Source: Alistipes senegalensis JC50
GTDB taxonomy: Bacteria > Bacteroidota > Bacteroidia > Bacteroidales > Rikenellaceae
Assembly (NCBI RefSeq): GCF_025145645.1
Contig: NZ_CP102252.1
Coordinates: 3,224,001 to 3,288,000, forward strand
Length of the DNA stretch: 64,000 nt
Direction: 5' to 3'
Shown piece after piece: positions 26,882 through 35,248 of this stretch. A model generated the notes under the pieces. That model saw only the letters and a program-made list of their open reading frames with translations, had not been told where the DNA came from and searched no databases. Position 1 is the first letter of the stretch; each line of letters starts with the position of its first letter. A program made the translations under genes and the position numbers.

Positions 26882-28285
26882 ATGACCTCTCTCAACCACG
26901 CTCCGCTGGCCGCATCGCTCGCCGCCCTGACCGTGGCCGCCGATGCCGCCGCCGCTTCGAAACCCGAATCCGCCTCCGGGAAGCGTCCCGGCATCATAGT
27001 CATCATGACCGACCAGCAGACCGCCGCCGCCATGTCGTGCGCCGGCAATCCGTGGGTCCGGACTCCGGCTATGGACGCGCTGGCCGCCGACGGCGTGCGC
27101 TTCACGCGCGCCTACTGCCCCTTTCCGCTGAGCGGTCCTTGCCGCGCTTCGCTCGTCACGGGCCGCATGCCCTTCGAGGTCGGGGCCTTCGACAACGCGA
27201 TCCGTCCCAACGACGCCGACATGCGGGCCGGCATCGGCCACCGTCTCGCCGAAGCGGGTTACGAGTGCCTCTACGCCGGGAAATGGCATGTCCCCGAGGT
27301 CAACCTCCCCGATTCGGGCACGGGATTCCGCCGCATCTCGAAGATGGACGACGCGGCGCTGGCCGACGCCTGCGACGCGGCGCTGAGGGAGTACGACGGC
27401 TCGAAGCCGCTCTTTCTGGTCGCTTCGCTGCTCAATCCCCACGAAATCTGCGAATACGGACGCAACGAAACGCTGCAATACGGCGAGCTGGCGCCCTTCT
27501 CCACCGACGAGTGCCCCAATCTCCCGGCCAATTTCATGCCCTCGACCTATGCGGCCGAAGCGCTGACGCTCGAACACGCCTCCTCGCCCCGCTACCATGA
27601 CACCTACACCTACACGCAGGACGACTGGCGGCGCTATCTTTACGCCTATTACCGCCTCGTGGAGCGCGTCGATCGTGAGGTGGGGCGCATCGTCGGGGTG
27701 CTGAAAGCCCGCGGGCTCTACGACGACTCGGCGATCATCTTCCTCTCGGACCACGGCGACGGCGTCGCCGCCCACGGCTGGAACCAGAAATGGAACTTGC
27801 AGGAGGAGGTCGTCAACGTGCCGCTGATCGTCAAGGCCCCCGAAGGCGCCGGCCTGCGGGGCGTGCGCAACGACGAGGCACTGTCGAACGTCGGACTGGA
27901 CCTTTACGCCACGGTCTGCGACTATGCGGGCGTCGCGCCCGATCCCGGACGCTACCGCGGACGGAGCCTGCGCCCCGTGGCCGAAGGCCGTCAGACGACG
28001 CTTCACGACGAAGTTTTCGTCGAGACGCTCCTCCCCGGCCCCGGCATGCGCGGCTGGTGCGTCGTCGGCCCGCGCTACAAATACGTCCTCTACCAGTGGG
28101 GCCGCAACCGCGAGGCGCTGTACGATTTGCAGGACGATCCCGGCGAGATGCTCAACCTGGCCGTCGATCGCCGTTACGAAGCCGAGCTGAACCGTCTGCG
28201 CCGGGCGATGTACGACTGGGGCGTGCGCATCGGCGATCCGAAGCTCGTGCGCAACCTGCGGCCCTGGGCCGAACCCCGGAACTGA
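26882..28285 (+). CDS. S1-family sulfatase (Ser-type), probable heparan sulfate sulfatase
   Basis: A 467-residue exported sulfatase. The N-terminus (MTSLNHAPLAASLAALTVAADAAAA) acts as a signal peptide, although weakly basic. Metal and substrate motifs are IVIMTDQQTA, the modification site SGPCR (S84-G-P-C-R88) followed by ASLVTGR, YAGKWH and FLSDHGDG. The first residue of the modification motif is Ser, so formylglycine must be made by a radical-SAM maturase (anSME), which is not in this window. Size and motifs resemble the subfamily that includes heparan 2-O-sulfatases, but regiospecificity is an inference. It is first in a five-gene operon with tight spacing. Confidence 0.88.
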   Translation: MTSLNHAPLAASLAALTVAADAAAASKPESASGKRPGIIVIMTDQQTAAAMSCAGNPWVRTPAMDALAADGVRFTRAYCPFPLSGPCRASLVTGRMPFEVGAFDNAIRPNDADMRAGIGHRLAEAGYECLYAGKWHVPEVNLPDSGTGFRRISKMDDAALADACDAALREYDGSKPLFLVASLLNPHEICEYGRNETLQYGELAPFSTDECPNLPANFMPSTYAAEALTLEHASSPRYHDTYTYTQDDWRRYLYAYYRLVERVDREVGRIVGVLKARGLYDDSAIIFLSDHGDGVAAHGWNQKWNLQEEVVNVPLIVKAPEGAGLRGVRNDEALSNVGLDLYATVCDYAGVAPDPGRYRGRSLRPVAEGRQTTLHDEVFVETLLPGPGMRGWCVVGPRYKYVLYQWGRNREALYDLQDDPGEMLNLAVDRRYEAELNRLRRAMYDWGVRIGDPKLVRNLRPWAEPRN

Positions 28286-28306
28286 AACCGAAAACCGACC
28301 CGATAT

Positions 28307-29977
28307 ATGAAAAACCTCGATTCCGTGCGGTGCGGTGTGCGTTACGCCGCCGTGCCGCTGACGCTGGCAGCCCTCGCGGGGTGCAGCGAGGGGCGCACCA
28401 GACGCCCCAACATCATCGTCATGATGACCGACGACCACACCACGCAGGCCATGAGCTGTTACGGCAGTCTGCTGGTCGAAACCCCCAACCTCGACCGCCT
28501 CGCGCGCGAAGGCATGCTCTTCGAGAACTGCTACGTCTCCAACGCCATCTCGGGACCCTCGCGGGCCTGCATCCTCACGGGCAAGTACAGCCACGTGAAC
28601 GGATTCACGGACAATTCGCGCACCTTCGACGGCGACCAGCAGACCTTCCCGAAACTCCTGCACGACGCCGGCTACCAGACGGCGATGATCGGCAAGTGGC
28701 ACCTCAATTCCGACCCGCAGGGATTCGATTTCTGGAGCATCCTCGTGGGGCAGGGCGAGTATTATTCGCCGCTGTTCGTCGAAAACGGCGAGGAGCGGAC
28801 CGAACCGGGCTACGTGACGGACATCATCACCGACAAGGCCATCGGATTCCTCGAACGGCGCGACAAGTCGCGGCCCTTCGCCATGCTCTACTACCACAAG
28901 GCACCGCACCGCAACTGGATGCCCGCGCAGCGTCATCTGGGCATCAACGACGATAGGGTCTTCCCCGAGCCTTTCAACCTGCTGGACGACTATTCGGGGC
29001 GCGGCAGCGCCGCCCGCGGGCAGGCGATGGAGATCGGCCGCGACATGTGGCCCGAGTGGGACCTCAAGCTGATGACCCCCGAGCAGCTGGCGCAGTCCTA
29101 CGAATTGGAATCCTCGGGCGACGCCAACAAGGACGACGTGTCGCGCGCCAACGACTGGCGCAGCAGCGTCATGCAGTATCAGGCGGCTTACAACCGCATG
29201 ACCCCCGAAGAGCGGGCCAACTGGGACCGGGCCTATGCCCCGCGCATCGCCGAGTACGAACGCATGAAGGGCCGCGTGTCGCAGGAGGAGCTGACGCGCT
29301 GGAAATACCAGCAGTACATGAAGGACTACTGCGCCGTCATCAAGGGCGTCGATGAGAACGTCGGGCGCCTGCTGGATTATCTGGAAGAGATCGGCGAACT
29401 GGACAACACGATCATCGTCTACACCTCCGACCAGGGCTTTTTCCTGGGCGAGCACGGGTGGTTCGACAAGCGTTTCATGTACGAGGAGTGCCAGCGCACG
29501 CCGCTGCTGGTGCGCTATCCGAAAGCCGTTGCGGCGGGCGTCCGCACCCGGGCGCTGGCCATGAACATCGACCTGGCCCCGACGTTCGCGGACATGGCCG
29601 GGCTGGAGGTCCCCGCCGACATGCAGGGCCGTTCGCTGAAGGAGGTGCTCACCTCGGGCGGCAAGACCCCCGAAGCGTGGCGCACGGGCGTCTACTACCA
29701 CTATTACGAATACCCTTCGTGGCACTCCGTGAAGCGCCACTACGGCGTCCGGACCGACGATTACAAGCTCATCCATTTCTACAACGACGTGGACGAGTGG
29801 GAGTTGTACGACCTGAAAAAGGACCCGCACGAGATGTGCAACGTCTACAACGATCCCGAATACGCCGCGGTGCGCAGCGACATGCACGCGCGTTTGGAAA
29901 AGCTCCAGCAGGAGTGCGGCGACACGGACCCCTGCGAACGGGAGTACGAATTTTTCCGCGGCGCGGACCGACTCTGA
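28307..29977 (+). CDS. S1-family sulfatase (Ser-type), probable GlcNAc/GlcNS 6-O-sulfatase
   Basis: A 556-residue lipoprotein sulfatase (LAGC, Cys26). The N-terminal catalytic domain has IVMMTDDHTTQAM, the formylglycine site SGPSR (S82-G-P-S-R86) followed by ACILTGKYSHVNG, MIGKWHL, YYHKAPHRNW and TSDQGFFLGEHGWFDKR. These motifs, the length and the EYPSWHSVKRHYGVRT segment resemble the N-acetylglucosamine-6-sulfatase group found in Bacteroides heparin loci. It follows the first sulfatase by 21 bases. Like it, it is Ser-type and needs an anSME encoded elsewhere. Confidence 0.9.
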   Translation: MKNLDSVRCGVRYAAVPLTLAALAGCSEGRTRRPNIIVMMTDDHTTQAMSCYGSLLVETPNLDRLAREGMLFENCYVSNAISGPSRACILTGKYSHVNGFTDNSRTFDGDQQTFPKLLHDAGYQTAMIGKWHLNSDPQGFDFWSILVGQGEYYSPLFVENGEERTEPGYVTDIITDKAIGFLERRDKSRPFAMLYYHKAPHRNWMPAQRHLGINDDRVFPEPFNLLDDYSGRGSAARGQAMEIGRDMWPEWDLKLMTPEQLAQSYELESSGDANKDDVSRANDWRSSVMQYQAAYNRMTPEERANWDRAYAPRIAEYERMKGRVSQEELTRWKYQQYMKDYCAVIKGVDENVGRLLDYLEEIGELDNTIIVYTSDQGFFLGEHGWFDKRFMYEECQRTPLLVRYPKAVAAGVRTRALAMNIDLAPTFADMAGLEVPADMQGRSLKEVLTSGGKTPEAWRTGVYYHYYEYPSWHSVKRHYGVRTDDYKLIHFYNDVDEWELYDLKKDPHEMCNVYNDPEYAAVRSDMHARLEKLQQECGDTDPCEREYEFFRGADRL

Positions 29978-30001
29978 AAACAACTTAAAACGCATCATAC
30001 G

Positions 30002-31645
30002 ATGGATAGAAGAGACTTTCTGAAGGCTTCGGGATGGACCCTGCTCGGCCTGGCGGCCGCGGGAACGCTCCCCGGATGCGCCAGATCGGGCGGCAGGGAT
30101 TCGCTGCCCGGCAACCTGAAAAAGGGATTTCCCTCGCTCAAGGACCTGAAGGTGTTCTGGGGCGACGTGCACAACCACTGCAACGTGACCTACGGCCACG
30201 GCGACCTTGCGGACGCTCTGGCCGCCGCGCGGCAGCAGCTGGATTTCGTTTCGGTGACGCCCCACGCCCTGTGGCCCGACATCCCGGGCGAGAACGACCC
30301 GCGGCTGAACTGGGTCATCGGCTACCACACCGAGGCTTTCAAGCGTCTGCGCGCCGGAGGCTACGACAAATACCTCGCGGCCGTCGAGGCGGCCAACCGT
30401 CCCGGGGAGTTCCTGACCTTCCCCTCCTACGAGTGCCACAGCATGGAGCACGGCGACCACGTGGCGTTGTTCCGCGACTTCGACGCCCCGCTGGTCGAGT
30501 GCACCTCGGTTCCCGACCTCAAGGAGAAACTCAAGGATTACGATTGCTATGTCACGCCTCACCACATGGGCTACATCACCGGATTCCGCGGTTACAACTG
30601 GGCGGCTTTCCGCGAGGACCGGCAGACGCCGTTCGTCGAGATGTTCTCGCGCCACGGGCTCGCCGAGAGCGACACGGGCGACTACGACTATCTGCACGAC
30701 ATGGGTCCGCGCATCTGGGAGGGTTCGATCCAGTACGGTCTGGAGCAGGGCCACAAGTTCGGTCTGATGTGCTCCACCGACCAGCATGCCGGCTATCCGG
30801 GCAGCTACGGCGACGGCCGCATCGGCGTCTACGCTCCGGCGCTGGACCGCGACGCCATCTGGGAGAACATGGGCAAACGCCACGTCTGCGGCGTCACGGG
30901 CGACAAGATCAAGATCGATTTCCGCATCAACGGCGGCGCCTCGGGCGACGTGATCCGGGCCGGACGGCGCGAGATATACCTCAATGTCGAGGGGCAGAAT
31001 GCCATCGACTACGTGGACCTCATCAAGAACGGGCAGTGCATCGCGCGGCTGAACGGTCCGCACCGCGCCGCCGCTCCCGGCGACGGGACGATCCGCACGA
31101 AGATCAAGGTCAACTTCGGCTGGAACCGCGAGGAGGAGTACGTGCATTGGCAGGGCGAACTGCGGCTGACCGACGGCACGATAGACGACATGCAGACCTG
31201 CTTCCGCGGCGCGGCCTTCACCTCGCCGCAGCCCGGCGAGACGGAGTTCCACACGCGCGTCAACCGTGTCGTGGAGCGCGACGGGCGGCACGTGGCGCTC
31301 GACATGTATTCGTCGAAGAACCCCAACGTGATGACCCCCGCCATGCAGGGCGTCATCCTCGATGTGACGGCTCCCCGCACGGCGAAGCTCGTCGCCGAGT
31401 TCAACGGACACCGCTACGAACACACGATCGCCGAACTGCTGGAGGGCGCCCGTGCGCATTTCCTGCGCGGATGGCTCTCGGAGGCCGTGCAGTTCGAGCG
31501 CGCGCAGCCCGAGGCGGCTTTCTGCGTCGGACACCGCATGGTCGATGACAAGGCCCAGCGCGATACCGATTATTATTACGTGCGCGTGCGCCAGCGCGAC
31601 GGCCAGTGGGGCTGGAGTTCGCCGATCTGGGTGGAAAGGGCCTGA
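30002..31645 (+). CDS. Tat-exported lipoprotein with PHP/DUF3604-like metal-binding domain
   Basis: A 547-residue protein beginning with a twin-arginine signal (MDRRDFLKASG) that ends in a lipobox (LPGC, Cys26), so it should fold in the cytoplasm and then be exported and lipidated. The mature part begins with a PHP-like signature (FWGDVHNHCNVTYGHGD) and continues with FPSYECHSMEHGDHVALF, YVTPHHMGYITGFRG and CSTDQHAGYPGSYGDG. This His/Asp-rich pattern suggests a multinuclear metal hydrolase. A beta-rich C-terminal domain follows. It sits between sulfatase and sugar kinase genes. Activity on heparan fragments, for example ester or phosphoester cleavage, is possible but not shown by sequence. 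Confidence 0.72.
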   Translation: MDRRDFLKASGWTLLGLAAAGTLPGCARSGGRDSLPGNLKKGFPSLKDLKVFWGDVHNHCNVTYGHGDLADALAAARQQLDFVSVTPHALWPDIPGENDPRLNWVIGYHTEAFKRLRAGGYDKYLAAVEAANRPGEFLTFPSYECHSMEHGDHVALFRDFDAPLVECTSVPDLKEKLKDYDCYVTPHHMGYITGFRGYNWAAFREDRQTPFVEMFSRHGLAESDTGDYDYLHDMGPRIWEGSIQYGLEQGHKFGLMCSTDQHAGYPGSYGDGRIGVYAPALDRDAIWENMGKRHVCGVTGDKIKIDFRINGGASGDVIRAGRREIYLNVEGQNAIDYVDLIKNGQCIARLNGPHRAAAPGDGTIRTKIKVNFGWNREEEYVHWQGELRLTDGTIDDMQTCFRGAAFTSPQPGETEFHTRVNRVVERDGRHVALDMYSSKNPNVMTPAMQGVILDVTAPRTAKLVAEFNGHRYEHTIAELLEGARAHFLRGWLSEAVQFERAQPEAAFCVGHRMVDDKAQRDTDYYYVRVRQRDGQWGWSSPIWVERA

Positions 31646-31647
31646 CG

Positions 31648-32586
31648 ATGGTACGCCATGCGATCGGAATAGACCTCGGCGGCACTTCGGTGAAGTACGC
31701 CGTGGTCGCCTCCTCCGGGGAGGTGCTTTTCAACGGTCAGCTCCCTGCCCTGGCGCAGGAGAGCGCCGAAGCGGTGCTGGGACAGATTCTGAAAGGCGTC
31801 GAAGCCTGCCGGGAATATGCCGCGGGCGGGAGCCTGACGCTGGCCGGGGTCGGCATCGGCACGCCGGGAGTCGTCTCGGCCGACGGCCGCACGGTGCTGG
31901 GCGGTGCGGAGAACATCGCGGGGTGGGAGAACGTCCCCCTCGCCGACCGTATCGAGCAGGCCGCGGGGCTGAAAACCCTCGCCGGCAACGACGCCAACAT
32001 GATGGCGCTGGGCGAAACGCTGTTCGGGGCCGCGAAGGGGGCTTCGGACGTGGTGTTCGTCACCGTCGGGACCGGCATCGGCTGCGGCGTGCTGATCGGC
32101 GGCCGTCTTTTCCGTGGCTACCGCAACCGCGGGATGGAGATGGGCCACATCACCGTCAAATGCGACGGCGAGGCGTGCGCCTGCGGCGGGCGGGGATGCC
32201 TGGAGCATTACGCCTCGACCTCGGCGCTCGTGCGGAGGTTCTGCGAACTGAGCGGCGCCGGGGCTGACGGAGCCGACGGCAGGGAGGTGGTGCGCCTCTA
32301 CAAGGAAGGGAACCCGGCCGCCGTGCAGGCTATGGAGGAGCATTGGAACTACCTCGCGCACGGCATCGCCTCGATGATAAACCTCTTCGCCCCGCAGCGC
32401 GTGGTCGTCGGGGGCGGCATCTCCGAAGCCGGGGATTTCTACCTTGCGAAGCTCCGCGAAGGGGTCCGGCGGCAGATGATGTCGGTCTGCGGCGAAGACA
32501 CCGAACTCGTGGCGGCCCGGCTGGGCAACCGTGCCGGGTGCATGGGCGCCGCGGGACTGGTGCTGGATAAAATGCAGGGACGATGA
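31648..32586 (+). CDS. ROK-family sugar kinase
   Basis: A 312-residue cytoplasmic kinase. The ATG at 31648 lies 2 bases after the preceding stop and places the phosphate-binding IGIDLGGTSVKYAVV at the N-terminus. Further ROK signatures are GIGTPGVVS, the catalytic Asp in GNDANMMALGE, VTVGTGIGCGVLIGG, and the HExGH-like MEMGHITV with zinc ligands in CACGGRGCLEHYAS. ROK kinases in heparin loci phosphorylate released glucosamine or N-acetylglucosamine, which fits here. The exact sugar is an inference. The last four bases overlap the start of the next gene, so the two are translationally coupled. Confidence 0.93.
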   Translation: MVRHAIGIDLGGTSVKYAVVASSGEVLFNGQLPALAQESAEAVLGQILKGVEACREYAAGGSLTLAGVGIGTPGVVSADGRTVLGGAENIAGWENVPLADRIEQAAGLKTLAGNDANMMALGETLFGAAKGASDVVFVTVGTGIGCGVLIGGRLFRGYRNRGMEMGHITVKCDGEACACGGRGCLEHYASTSALVRRFCELSGAGADGADGREVVRLYKEGNPAAVQAMEEHWNYLAHGIASMINLFAPQRVVVGGGISEAGDFYLAKLREGVRRQMMSVCGEDTELVAARLGNRAGCMGAAGLVLDKMQGR

Positions 32587-35120
32587 AAAGAATCCTGCTT
32601 CTGGCCGCGCTTTTCGCGGCCCTCGGCGCCGAGGCGCAGCTTCCGGCCGAAATCCGGCTCGACAAACGCTCGCTGCGGCCCCGCTACCGCGAATGGGCCC
32701 GGCCGTCGGGCGGCGTCGCGGTGACGCAGAATCCGCCCGCGCTGCTCTGGCCCGCCGCGGGCGACTCGAAGCGCTCTCTCTACCGCGTGCGGCTGTCGCA
32801 GGACAGCACCTTCGCCGGAGTTACGCCCTCGGAACCGTTCGAATGGGCGGCTTATGCCTGCCACGAGCCGCTGGCCGAAGGACGCTGGTACTGGCAATGG
32901 TCCGTTTCGGAGCCCGGCGCCCCGGAACGCTGGTCGGAGGTCAACGCCTTCACGGTCGATGCTTCGTGCCGGCGGTTCGCCACCCCGACGGGTGCCGAAC
33001 TGGCGCGCCGGGTCGCCGCCATGCCGCACCACAGGCTCTATGTCCCGCGTGACGGGGCCGACGCTTTCCGCACGCGGGCGCAGCGGAATCCCGAAGCCCG
33101 GGAGTTGGTCCGCAAGGCCCGCAGGAACCTGAATATGGACCTCGTGCCCGTCGCCCCGACACGTCCGCGCGACACGACGGGGATGACGCCATTTCAGAAA
33201 AAATCGCTCGTCAACTTCATGTACCACAAGTTCGGCGAGGTGGTCACGCAGCCCGTCGTGGACTTCTCGACGGCCTACCTGATCACGGGCGAGGAGCCGT
33301 TCCGCGACGCCGCGGTGCGCCACGCCCTGCATGCCGCGTCGCTGCCCGTTGACAGCGACGCCACATCGGAGGATTTCAACCGCTCGGCCATCATGTACGG
33401 GCTCGCGGTGGGCTACGATACGGCCTGCGACCGCATGACCCCGGAGGAGCGGACCGCGGTGCTCGAAGCCATCCGCGTCCGGGGCGAACACTTCTACCGC
33501 CACTACGTCAAGGATTTCGAGACCCATTCGATGGACAACCACGTCTGGCAGCACACCTTCCGCAACTTCTTCTTCTCGGCCATCGCCACGCTGGGCGACC
33601 TTCCCGAGGCCGAAAAGTGGTTCCGCTACTGCTACGAGGTGTGGTGCGCGCGCTTCCCGATCCTGGGCGGCGACGACGGCGGCTGGCACGACGGCAGCAG
33701 CTACATGCAGGCCAATCTCGTGACGTTCATTTACGTGCCGTTCGTCCTCTCGCGCCTGACGGGCACGGATTTCTTCGACCTGCCGTGGTTCCGCAACCTG
33801 CCGTCGTTCCTCGTCTACTCCTTCCCGAAAGGCTCCTACGCTACGGGCTTCGGCGACGACTACGAGAAGATGACCTCTCCGTCGCAGCTCTACATGGGTT
33901 TCGCCGACGCGCTGGCCCGCGAACTCCGGAGTCCCGAGGCGCGGTGGTATGCCGACCAACTGATCGGCAGCGACCCGAAGAACCTCTACCGCTCGAAGGG
34001 CTTCACGCTCTACCGCATCCTGACCGACAAGCCGATCGACAACGTGAGCCCGCAGGCCCCCGGGCGCAACACCTCGCGCTTCTATCCCGACGCGGGCTTT
34101 TCGCTGATGCATACCGATCCGGCCGATGCGTCGGACGACCTGATGGCGGCCTTCTTCGCCCTGCCGTTCGGCTCGACGGGACACGCCCACGCCGCGCACA
34201 ACGGCTTCACGATCAACTACGGCGGCCGCCAGCTGTTCGGCGGCACGGGCTACTATTCGAATTTCAACGACAAGCATACGTTGATGCACTACCGTTCGCG
34301 GGGCCACAATACGATCCTCGCCGACGGACTGGCGCAGGTCATCGGCGAGAACGGCTACGGCTGGCTGGCGCGCTTCGCCGACAACGAGGCGCTGACCTAC
34401 ACGCTGGGCGACGCCTCGCACGCCTACGACTCGATCCGCACGCCGTTCTGGATCGACCGCATGGAGAAATCGGAGGTGGCCTGCACGCCCGAAAACGGCA
34501 TCGGCGATCCGGGCGTCACGCGCTTCCGCCGTCATTTCCTCTTCCTGAAACCCGACGTGATCGTCGTTTACGACGAGCTGGAGGCCCGCGAACCCGTCGC
34601 GTGGACGTGGCTGCTGCACAGCCACAACCGCATGGCGCAGGCCGGAGAGAACGCCGTCGCGGCCTCCAACGGGGCGGCCGAGGGGCGGATGGAGCTCTTC
34701 ACCTCGGGAGAACTGACGCTGAACCTGACGGACCGCTTCTTCTCCCCGGCGATCAACTGGAAGAAGCGCACGGGACCCGACGGCCGGGTGCAGGAGTATG
34801 TGAATCATTGGCATGCGGAGTTCACGACCGCGGCGAAAAGCCGTGCGCAGCGTTTCCTGGCCGTCTTCCGCATCACCCCCGAGGGGCGCAAGCCGCTGAC
34901 GCTGAAAGGCGGTGCGAAGGGGCGCGTGACGGTCGGCGGATGGAGCGTCTCGGCGGAGCTCGACGCCTCGAAACCCGCGTCGCTCTCCGTCACGGACCGC
35001 CGCGGCAACGCCGTGCTCTACAACACTCCGGTGTCGGAAACCGCGGGCAGCACCGTTGTCCGTCGCCGGGGCGAGCCCGCCCGCGAACTGGTCGATGTCG
35101 TGCCGGCTTCGGTGCGCTGA
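32583..35120 (+). CDS. DUF4962/heparinase II-III-like polysaccharide lyase (PL15-type)
   Basis: An 845-residue secreted protein (signal MKRILLLAALFAALGAEA). It has an N-terminal DUF4962 segment (RLDKRSLRPRYREWARPSGG, Ig-like to about residue 125), an alpha/alpha toroid (about 150-480) and a heparinase II/III beta-sandwich (RFYPDAGFSLMHTDP, GSTGHAHAAHNGFTINYGG, HYRSRGHNTILADG). The length and layout match the PL15-type exolytic lyases of Bacteroides heparin loci more than PL12. It would release unsaturated disaccharides from oligosaccharides. Catalytic residues were not assigned with confidence. The ATG overlaps the kinase stop (ATGA). Confidence 0.8.
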   Translation: MKRILLLAALFAALGAEAQLPAEIRLDKRSLRPRYREWARPSGGVAVTQNPPALLWPAAGDSKRSLYRVRLSQDSTFAGVTPSEPFEWAAYACHEPLAEGRWYWQWSVSEPGAPERWSEVNAFTVDASCRRFATPTGAELARRVAAMPHHRLYVPRDGADAFRTRAQRNPEARELVRKARRNLNMDLVPVAPTRPRDTTGMTPFQKKSLVNFMYHKFGEVVTQPVVDFSTAYLITGEEPFRDAAVRHALHAASLPVDSDATSEDFNRSAIMYGLAVGYDTACDRMTPEERTAVLEAIRVRGEHFYRHYVKDFETHSMDNHVWQHTFRNFFFSAIATLGDLPEAEKWFRYCYEVWCARFPILGGDDGGWHDGSSYMQANLVTFIYVPFVLSRLTGTDFFDLPWFRNLPSFLVYSFPKGSYATGFGDDYEKMTSPSQLYMGFADALARELRSPEARWYADQLIGSDPKNLYRSKGFTLYRILTDKPIDNVSPQAPGRNTSRFYPDAGFSLMHTDPADASDDLMAAFFALPFGSTGHAHAAHNGFTINYGGRQLFGGTGYYSNFNDKHTLMHYRSRGHNTILADGLAQVIGENGYGWLARFADNEALTYTLGDASHAYDSIRTPFWIDRMEKSEVACTPENGIGDPGVTRFRRHFLFLKPDVIVVYDELEAREPVAWTWLLHSHNRMAQAGENAVAASNGAAEGRMELFTSGELTLNLTDRFFSPAINWKKRTGPDGRVQEYVNHWHAEFTTAAKSRAQRFLAVFRITPEGRKPLTLKGGAKGRVTVGGWSVSAELDASKPASLSVTDRRGNAVLYNTPVSETAGSTVVRRRGEPARELVDVVPASVR

Positions 35121-35136
35121 CGCCGCATCCGAACCT

Positions 35137-35165
35137 GCCGCCGGACGTTTCTCACGCCCGGCGGC
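35137..35165 (+). terminator. GC-rich hairpin after the PL15-type gene
   Basis: An 8-bp perfect stem (35137-35144 with 35158-35165) lies just after the lyase stop codon. No U tract follows, so it may only attenuate read-through into the regulator gene. Confidence 0.35.
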
Positions 35166-35248
35166 GGCGTTTCCGGGACCGAAAATCGGCCCGGAGGTTC
35201 GGATTTTCCGAAAAAAAACGTATATTTAGCCTCCCAAGCCTCTACGAT

